NCBI RefSeq assembly: GCF_002101395.1
Contig: NZ_CP019706.1
Location: 3,534,001 to 3,598,000, forward strand
Direction of reading: 5' to 3'
DNA from: Pantoea alhagi
GTDB lineage: Bacteria; Pseudomonadota; Gammaproteobacteria; Enterobacterales; Enterobacteriaceae
DNA: 64,000 nucleotides
Part shown: piece after piece, positions 58,764-64,000 of the stretch
Numbering within the stretch: position 1 is the first letter of the stretch
How the letters are laid out: the number at the start of each line of letters is the position of its first letter
The notes under the pieces: model-generated
The model's input: the letters and a program-made list of their open reading frames with translations, nothing else
Database searches by the model: none
Told to the model about the DNA's origin: nothing
Translations under genes and position numbers: made by a program

Positions 58764-59791
58764 GTCAACCACCGTTGAAATCGCGCATCGATTTTGCGCA
58801 ACCGCTGGAAAGCGAAAAAGAAAGCGTTCTGAAGCCTGCACAGCATTTTGACGCTGCGGATAATTTACAGTTTACCCTCCAGCAAGAGGAGGATCCGTTG
58901 CTGGAGGAGCAGAGCGGCGAGCAGGTGGTCGAGGCCGCGTTACGGCCAAAGCGTAGCATCTGGCGGCGCATCGCTATGGCTGGCGTCGGGCTGTTTGTCG
59001 CCAGCACGGTGGCCCAGGGCGTGCAGTGGATGCTGGATGCCTGGCACAGTCAGGCCTGGTTTGCGCTGGGCGCGGGCGCGGCCGGTTTGCTGATTATTCT
59101 GGCGGGCGTGGGCGCGCTGGTGACGGAATGGCGGCATCTTTATCAGCTACGCCAGCGCGCTGAAGAGCGTGAAGTGGGGCGCGAGCTGTTACACAGTCAT
59201 GGAATGGGGCGCGGGCGCGCGTTCTGCGAAAAGCTGGCGCAGCAGGCCGGACTGGATCAGGGACATCCTGCGTTGCAGCGCTGGCAGGCGTCGCTGCATG
59301 AAACGCATAACGATCGCGAAGTCGTGGCGCTCTATGCTCAGCTGGTGCAGCCGGTTCTCGATCGCCAGGCGCGCGCTGAAATTGGACGTAATGCCGCAGA
59401 AGCGACGCTAATGATTGCCGTTAGCCCGCTGGCGCTGGTGGATATGGCGTTTATCGCCTGGCGTAACCTACGTATGATTAACCGCATTGCGGCGGTTTAC
59501 GGTATCCATCTTGGTTATTTCAGCCGTATTCGTCTGTTTCGCCTGGTGCTGCTGAATATCGCTTTTGCCGGGGCTTCAGAGCTGGTGCGCGAAGTAGGTA
59601 TGGACTGGCTGTCACAGGATCTGGCCGCCAGGCTATCCGCGCGCGCCGCGCAGGGGATTGGCGCCGGGCTGCTGACCGCTCGTCTGGGGATCAAGGCAAT
59701 GGAGCTGTGCCGTCCGCTGCCGTGGATCGACGACCGTCCCAAACTTGGCGATTTTCGCCGTGAGCTGCTCAATCAGTTCAAAAAGCCCTGA
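58760..59791 (+). CDS. ycjF: YcjF, UPF0283 membrane protein
   Basis: 343 residues. Two membrane segments (about 70-90 and 97-120) followed by a DUF697 domain with further hydrophobic helices. An acidic N-terminal 60 residues are probably cytoplasmic. Works with YcjX by conserved linkage; role unknown. Confidence 0.93.
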   Translation: MSQPPLKSRIDFAQPLESEKESVLKPAQHFDAADNLQFTLQQEEDPLLEEQSGEQVVEAALRPKRSIWRRIAMAGVGLFVASTVAQGVQWMLDAWHSQAWFALGAGAAGLLIILAGVGALVTEWRHLYQLRQRAEEREVGRELLHSHGMGRGRAFCEKLAQQAGLDQGHPALQRWQASLHETHNDREVVALYAQLVQPVLDRQARAEIGRNAAEATLMIAVSPLALVDMAFIAWRNLRMINRIAAVYGIHLGYFSRIRLFRLVLLNIAFAGASELVREVGMDWLSQDLAARLSARAAQGIGAGLLTARLGIKAMELCRPLPWIDDRPKLGDFRRELLNQFKKP

Positions 59792-59821
59792 TCGCGGGCG
59801 CGACGACAAAACGCAGAGCGC

Positions 59822-59847
59822 TATGCCGCTGCCCCTTCAGCGGCATA
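59822..59847 (+). terminator. ycjF terminator
   Basis: TATGCCGCT and AGCGGCATA form a nine-base stem with an eight-base loop 30 bases after the stop; the tail AATAAAG is not U-rich, so efficiency is unsure. Confidence 0.55.
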
Positions 59848-59979
59848 AATAAAGATAAAAAGTGCATTTTATATGGCACTGTTCTGCAGGATGCAGCAGA
59901 TTTGTTATAAACCTCTAAAAAATGGTGTAAGCGCATGATTATCGCTAACACTTCCGCTACACTCCTTTTCGCCATTGCC

Positions 59980-60009
59980 GCACTCTGTCAACTTATCCTG
60001 ACAGAGTGC
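59980..60009 (+). repeat. perfect inverted repeat in the tyrR upstream region
   Basis: GCACTCTGTCA and TGACAGAGTGC are perfect 11-base arms around ACTTATCC, ending 68 bases before the tyrR ATG. It could be a hairpin in the tyrR 5' leader. It does not match the TyrR box TGTAAA-N6-TTTACA. Confidence 0.6.
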
Positions 60010-60077
60010 TTCTGGCTCATCGCAAGTTGGCGTATTATTTCATAATTCGCTGTTACCAAACCCAATAAGGCCACCGA

Positions 60078-61643
60078 ATGCGTTTGGAAGTCTTTTGTCA
60101 GGACCGAATTGGTCTCGCCCGTGAACTGCTCGATCTGCTGGTTGAACGCAGCATTGATTTACGGGGTATCGAAATTGCGCCGATTGGCCGCATTTATCTT
60201 AGCTTTTCCGCTATCGCCTTTGAGCAGTTCAGCCAGCTGATGGCGGAAATTCGCCGCATCCCGGGGGTGACGGACGTACGCACCATCTCCTATATGCCGT
60301 CTGAGCGTGAGCATCGGGCGCTGAGCGCGCTGCTGACCGCCATGCCGGAACCGGTATTTTCCATTGATATGAAAGGCAAAGTTGAGCTGGCAAACCCGGC
60401 AGCGCAAAGCCTGTTCGATCTGGATGAGCATAAAATACGCAATCACACGATTACCTCTCTGGTTACCGGTTTTAACTTTACCCGTTGGCTGGAGAGCGAA
60501 CGCGTAGAGGCCCAGACGCAGCGCGTAGTGATCCAGGGGCGTGATTTTCTGCTGGAGGCTCGCCCGGTTTATACCGCCGAAGAAGAGGGCGCTACGCTGC
60601 CGGTTGGTGCGATGGTGATGCTGAAATCCACCGCGCGCATGGGACGCCAGTTGCAAACGCTTGCGGTCAACGATGACACTGAATTCCAGCATATTGTGGC
60701 GGTCAGTCCGAAGATGCGTCAGGTTATCGAGCAGGCGCGTAAGCTGGCGATGCTGGATGCGCCGCTGTTGATTGTCGGCGATACAGGGACCGGAAAAGAT
60801 ATGCTGGCGCGCGCCTGTCATCTGCGCAGCGCGCGCGGGAAAAAGCCTTTTCTGGCGCTGAACTGCGCCTCGCTGCCGGATGACGTGGCGGAGAGTGAGC
60901 TGTTTGGCCATGCGCCGGGCGCTTACCCCAACGCGCTGGAGGGGAAAAAAGGATTCTTTGAGCAGGCCAATGGCGGTTCGGTACTGCTGGATGAAATTGG
61001 GGAAATGTCGCCGCGCATGCAGACAAAACTGCTGCGTTTCCTGAACGATGGCACTTTCCGTCGCGTCGGGGAAGAGCATGAGGTGCATGTAGACGTACGG
61101 GTGATCTGCGCCACGCAGCGTAACCTCACCGAGCTGGTGCAACGCGGCGAGTTTCGTGAAGATCTGTTCTATCGCCTGAACGTTCTGACGCTAAATCTGC
61201 CGCCGCTGCGTGACCGACCGCAGGATATTTTGCCGTTAACCGAACTGTTCGTGGCGCGCTTTGCCGATGAGCAGGGTGTCGCACGTCCCCGTCTGTCACC
61301 GCAGCTAAACGCCTTTCTGGCGCGTTATAACTGGCCGGGCAACGTGCGCCAGCTGAAAAATGCGCTTTACCGCGCGCTGGCGCAGCTGGAAGGTTATGAA
61401 CTGCGTCCGCAGGACATCATGCTGCCGGAGTTCACTGAACAGCTGGCGCTGGATGAGCAGGCGATGGAAGGCTCGCTGGACGAGATCACCAGCCGCTTCG
61501 AACGTTCAGTGCTGACGCGCCTCTATCTCTCTTATCCCAGCACGCGCAAGCTGGCGAAACGGTTGGGGGTTTCCCATACCGCTATCGCTAATAAGCTGCG
61601 CGAATATGGGCTGAGTCAGAAAAAGGGCGAGCCGGAAAGCTAA
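60078..61643 (+). CDS. tyrR: TyrR, aromatic amino acid regulator
   Basis: 521 residues. ACT domain (about 1-70), PAS domain (about 80-190), an AAA+ domain (about 205-430; Walker A is GDTGTGKDMLA) and a C-terminal Fis-type helix (TRKLAKRLGVSHTAIANKL). The usual sigma-54 loop GAFTGA is replaced by GAYPNA (APGAYPNALEG), as in TyrR proteins that act on sigma-70 promoters. It controls aromatic amino acid synthesis and transport with Tyr, Phe or Trp. Confidence 0.97.
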   Translation: MRLEVFCQDRIGLARELLDLLVERSIDLRGIEIAPIGRIYLSFSAIAFEQFSQLMAEIRRIPGVTDVRTISYMPSEREHRALSALLTAMPEPVFSIDMKGKVELANPAAQSLFDLDEHKIRNHTITSLVTGFNFTRWLESERVEAQTQRVVIQGRDFLLEARPVYTAEEEGATLPVGAMVMLKSTARMGRQLQTLAVNDDTEFQHIVAVSPKMRQVIEQARKLAMLDAPLLIVGDTGTGKDMLARACHLRSARGKKPFLALNCASLPDDVAESELFGHAPGAYPNALEGKKGFFEQANGGSVLLDEIGEMSPRMQTKLLRFLNDGTFRRVGEEHEVHVDVRVICATQRNLTELVQRGEFREDLFYRLNVLTLNLPPLRDRPQDILPLTELFVARFADEQGVARPRLSPQLNAFLARYNWPGNVRQLKNALYRALAQLEGYELRPQDIMLPEFTEQLALDEQAMEGSLDEITSRFERSVLTRLYLSYPSTRKLAKRLGVSHTAIANKLREYGLSQKKGEPES

Positions 61644-61666
61644 AAGCGGCGTTGTCTGATGAGTCA

Positions 61667-61685
61667 CGGGCGCTTCCGGCGCCCG
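61667..61685. terminator. hairpin after tyrR
   Basis: CGGGCGC and GCGCCCG form a seven-base stem with a five-base loop between convergent genes; no U-tract on the plus strand. Confidence 0.45.
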
Positions 61686-61737
61686 CTGGCAATATCGTGA
61701 TGCTTGCTAGGGCTATGCAAAAATGGATGGAAAACAT

Positions 61738-62190
61738 TTATTCGACTTTATCAATTTCCCCATTTTTCCTTAATATATATTTCCCCTTACTTACTCTGAA
61801 AAAAACCTGATTGTAACGGTTGCTGAAAACGGTCATTACGGCATTCTTATCGATGCAGCGCAGCTCGCTTTTGATTTCATCAAAGCAGAGCCGCTCGTCA
61901 ATGATATCTTTTTGATAACCATCGCCAAACAGAAAAATGGTGGCCCAAAAAGTGCCATCCTCATCGAGATAGGGGGCGTTATATTTCTCTTTTAGCATAG
62001 CGTGATTTTCCAGCCACCAGTTGATTTTCCCCCTATCGGTAAAAGGGAAGTTTTTAACTAAAAGATCGGTGAAACCGTTTTTATGATGAGCCGCGACAAT
62101 TTCTACCGGACGCAAAAAGAGCCAGGGCAGGTAAACAAGCAGCGCGGCGCCGGCCAGCAACAGAGCAGCGCGCTTTTTATTTATCTGCAT
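61738..62190 (-). CDS. DUF943 family membrane-anchored protein, copy 2
   Basis: 150 residues from the ATG at 62190, with GGAGG upstream. One N-terminal membrane anchor (about 5-25, ending PWLFLRP) and then a domain with the DUF943 phrases RPVEIVAAHH, KNFPFTDRGKINWWLEN, FLFGDGYQKD and ERLCFDEIKSELRC. The function is unknown; the two cysteines could form a disulfide. It overlaps the upstream copy by 14 bases and is nearly identical to it apart from its shorter, diverged C-terminus. Confidence 0.85.
   Translation of the reverse strand: MQINKKRAALLLAGAALLVYLPWLFLRPVEIVAAHHKNGFTDLLVKNFPFTDRGKINWWLENHAMLKEKYNAPYLDEDGTFWATIFLFGDGYQKDIIDERLCFDEIKSELRCIDKNAVMTVFSNRYNQVFFRVSKGKYILRKNGEIDKVE
61796..62180. 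repeat. direct repeat, copy A (within DUF943 copy 2)
   Basis: About 385 bases that repeat at 62313-62697 with a constant offset of 517 bases and only a small number of substitutions by eye. It covers most of the coding region, so the pair arose by recent tandem duplication or is kept alike by gene conversion. Confidence 0.85.
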
Positions 62191-62710
62191 TGGGCCCTCC
62201 GGTAATTTCAACATCGGAAATGCATATTTTTTTATCAAGGTTCGTGACCTTAAATGACTCGGATCTATCAAGTTTTCCGTTATTTCTTAATATATATCTT
62301 TCCTTACCTAAACTGAAAAAAACCTGATTGTAACGGTCGCTGAAAACGGTCATTACGGCATTCTTATCGATGCAGCGCAGCTCGCTTTTGATTTCATCAA
62401 AGCAGAGCCGCTCGTCAATGATATCTTTTTGATAACCATCGCCAAACAGAAAAATGGTGACCCAAAAAGTGCCATCCTCATCGAGATAGGGGGTGTTATA
62501 TTTCTCTTTTAGCATAGCGCGATTTTCCAGCCACCAGTTGATTTTCCCCCTATCGGTAAAAGGGAAGTTTTTAACTAAAAGATCGGTGAAACCGTTTTTA
62601 TGATGAGCCGCGACAATTTCTACCGGACGCAAAAAGAGCCAGAGCAGGTAAACCAGCAGCGCGGCGCCGGCCAGCAGCAGAACAGCGCGCTTTTTATTAT
62701 TTATTGTCAT
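62177..62710 (-). CDS. DUF943 family membrane-anchored protein, copy 1
   Basis: 177 residues from the ATG at 62710, with GGAGAG upstream. Same plan as the downstream copy: membrane anchor at about 8-27, then the DUF943 domain. The C-terminal ~30 residues (SFKVTNLDKKICISDVEIT) are absent from copy 2. It overlaps both the DUF3289 gene (14 bases) and copy 2 (14 bases), so the three genes form one tight operon. Confidence 0.85.
   Translation of the reverse strand: MTINNKKRAVLLLAGAALLVYLLWLFLRPVEIVAAHHKNGFTDLLVKNFPFTDRGKINWWLENRAMLKEKYNTPYLDEDGTFWVTIFLFGDGYQKDIIDERLCFDEIKSELRCIDKNAVMTVFSDRYNQVFFSLGKERYILRNNGKLDRSESFKVTNLDKKICISDVEITGGPNADK
62313..62697. repeat. direct repeat, copy B (within DUF943 copy 1)
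   Basis: Partner of the repeat at 61796-62180. It ends inside the overlap with the DUF3289 gene. A few synonymous and nonsynonymous changes are seen (for example H/R in WWLENHAM versus WWLENRAM). Confidence 0.85.
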
Positions 62711-63545
62711 TACGCTCTCCGGTAATTTCAATGTCGGCGTTAATATTAGTTATAAAGGGTTTAAAGCCAAAACGATGATAGCGCTGCAGCACAAACCAGA
62801 TGCGGAACAGTCGGAAATTGCTAAACAGAATATTTTGTATATCCTCACAGTCCAGGCCAAAGTGATCTTGCACCCGATAATGCACCCTCGCACGGTAGCT
62901 CTTTTCCCCAATATGTAAGGATGTTAGCGTGATATGGGTGGCCCAGGTGTCATGAACGGCAATGCCCAGCCCGTTGAAGCTGTCCTGTAATCTGTCAAAC
63001 TTAGGCAGGCGCCCTCTCTGAATGCTCTCTTCAAGTTTGTATTTAAGTTCCGAGGGAAAGCAGCCGTTTTCCCAGTCAATATGTTTAGACAGGGCATCCT
63101 GTATTTTTAAAAAGGTACTGTTTTCAATATCATTATCATTCACAATATGCTGTTTTAACGCGCAGTTAAGATAAACGCTTTCGAATGGAAAACCGCTGTT
63201 ACCCTCCATATGCGTTATCATCTCATCGATCACCCGTCTGTAGGGGCCGAAAAGCGCAAAGGCCTGCGCAAGATGGCGGAACTCAGCAAACAGGATGCGG
63301 GCACACGCCTGCGGCATGATTTTTTGTCCCGGCCGGTGGGAACCTTGAAACATTGACTGCGGCAAACTGAAAGGGCTAAGCGTTGTCAGCGTATAAGGAT
63401 CCACCCGGGTAGAAACATCTACCAGCTGGAATTCTCTTTTTAATTGCGTTTCCGTTAAATCACCGCAGCGCATATCGCTGGCGTCATAGTCATCCATTTT
63501 TTTTTGGGTTTTAAACAGACTGCAGGGAAAGGTTAATGCCTCCAT
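62697..63545 (-). CDS. DUF3289 family protein
   Basis: 282 residues from the ATG at 63545 (MEALTFPCSLFKTQKKMDD). The family pattern as I remember it is present: DDYDASDMRCGDLTE, STRVDPYTLT, PQSMFQGSHRPGQKI, NGLGIAVHDTWA and FGLDCEDIQN. No signal peptide or membrane segment. DUF3289 proteins are common in Yersinia and Pantoea relatives, in accessory regions. Function is unknown; toxin or effector roles are guesses. Base composition is more AT-rich than in tyrR next to it. Confidence 0.8.
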   Translation of the reverse strand: MEALTFPCSLFKTQKKMDDYDASDMRCGDLTETQLKREFQLVDVSTRVDPYTLTTLSPFSLPQSMFQGSHRPGQKIMPQACARILFAEFRHLAQAFALFGPYRRVIDEMITHMEGNSGFPFESVYLNCALKQHIVNDNDIENSTFLKIQDALSKHIDWENGCFPSELKYKLEESIQRGRLPKFDRLQDSFNGLGIAVHDTWATHITLTSLHIGEKSYRARVHYRVQDHFGLDCEDIQNILFSNFRLFRIWFVLQRYHRFGFKPFITNINADIEITGERNDNK

Positions 63546-63746
63546 TAAGATTCCATCCTTTTTTATCATCCATGTTGCGCGTCAGGCTGGAATAATAAGC
63601 GGGTACCGGCTGGTTGTAAATCGTCGTTTTTGCTGGCGAGCGTATAATTTATTATTAAATAGAAGCTACGATAACGCGATGCGTTAATTAAATGAGGCGA
63701 AGAATAAATACGGGCTGATAAAGGTAAGGTGCGTGGCGCTATTAAA

Positions 63747-63770
63747 TTATCGCCCCCGGGGGGGCGATAA
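63747..63770 (-). terminator. tpx terminator
   Basis: TTATCGCCCCC and GGGGGCGATAA form an 11-base stem, 13 bases after the tpx stop on the minus strand. ATTTAATAG follows. Confidence 0.7.
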
Positions 63771-63783
63771 CGTTATCTGTTAC

Positions 63784-64000
63784 TTATTTCAGCGCGGCCA
63801 GCGCAGCATCATAATCTGGCTCGGTGGTAATTTCATTTACCAGCTGGCTGTAAAGCACCGTATCGTTCTCATCTAATACCACAACCGCACGCGCCGTCAG
63901 GCCCTGCAGCGGACCATCAGCAATCGCTACGCCGTAGTCATCTTTAAAGTTACCGCCGCGCAGGGTGGAGAGGGTTACCACGTTTGACAGGCCATCGGAG
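63784..64000 (-). CDS. tpx: thiol peroxidase Tpx, C-terminal part
   Basis: The last 72 codons; the gene runs past the right edge, and an internal GTG should not be taken as the start. The end [20 protein letters not shown] and [15 protein letters not shown] match E. coli Tpx closely. It reduces lipid hydroperoxides with thioredoxin. The catalytic cysteines lie outside the window. tyrR and tpx are also near neighbours in E. coli. Confidence 0.93.
   Translation of the reverse strand, partial: SDGLSNVVTLSTLRGGNFKDDYGVAIADGPLQGLTARAVVVLDENDTVLYSQLVNEITTEPDYDAALAALK

Noticed and set aside
60159..61142. Long open frame of 327 codons on the minus strand inside tyrR
   Set aside because: It is antisense to a fully conserved gene, has no family resemblance and reflects the GC-rich codon pattern of tyrR.
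62313..62697. Tandem repeat considered as a mobile element or CRISPR-like array
   Set aside because: The repeat is coding sequence of two paralogous genes; no transposase, terminal inverted repeats or spacers are present.

Overview
The window looks like the chromosome of an enterobacterium of the Erwiniaceae (Pantoea, Mixta or Erwinia type). The gene order follows the Escherichia coli yciC-ompW-trp to pspF-tyrR-tpx segment almost gene for gene. Three things set it apart from E. coli: trpG and trpD are separate genes, a DSF synthase (rpfF) sits beside its receptor, and a DUF3289/DUF943 locus is present. The assignment comes from remembered protein sequences and synteny, not from a search.

Left part (1-11.4 kb): the very start of yciC, a YkgJ-type cysteine-cluster protein, ompW behind an FNR site, a BON-domain lipoprotein, then the complete trpL-E-G-D-C(F)-B-A operon on the minus strand with promoter, operator, attenuator and terminator. 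RNase AM (rnm/yciV), yciO and rluB follow on the plus strand.

Middle part (11.4-27.5 kb): btuR-yciK, sohB, yciN, topA, cysB, a cluster of very small genes (ymiA, a yciX-like gene and a 28-residue membrane peptide), acnA, ribA, pgpB, lapA-lapB, pyrF-yciH and osmB. This is ordinary core genome.

Variable part (27.5-45 kb): an orphan araD, then kdgT under a KdgR-type palindrome. Next come the convergent pair rpfF and rpfR (fatty-acid signal synthase and FI-PAS-GGDEF-EAL receptor), a CstA-type carrier with a YbdD-type partner, and rnb. Between rnb and yciW, adjacent in E. coli, lie a YdeP-like molybdoenzyme, a PTS EIICB permease, an unknown acidic small protein, cheV with a sigma-28 promoter, and a LysR regulator.

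Right part (45-64 kb): yciW, fabI, sapFDCBA, then a 383-base intergenic region that carries the iron-stress small RNA ryhB with its Fur site. After it come hiuH, an acyltransferase, the phage-shock genes pspF / pspABCD-ycjXF, tyrR, a DUF3289 gene with two near-identical tandem DUF943 genes, and the 3' end of tpx. No tRNA, rRNA, CRISPR array, insertion sequence, integrase or prophage gene was seen.

The most notable items are ryhB in a sap/hiuH setting, the complete DSF signalling pair, the recently duplicated DUF943 genes behind DUF3289, an unusually long trp leader reading frame, and a structured, terminator-flanked intergenic region at 41.68-41.94 kb.
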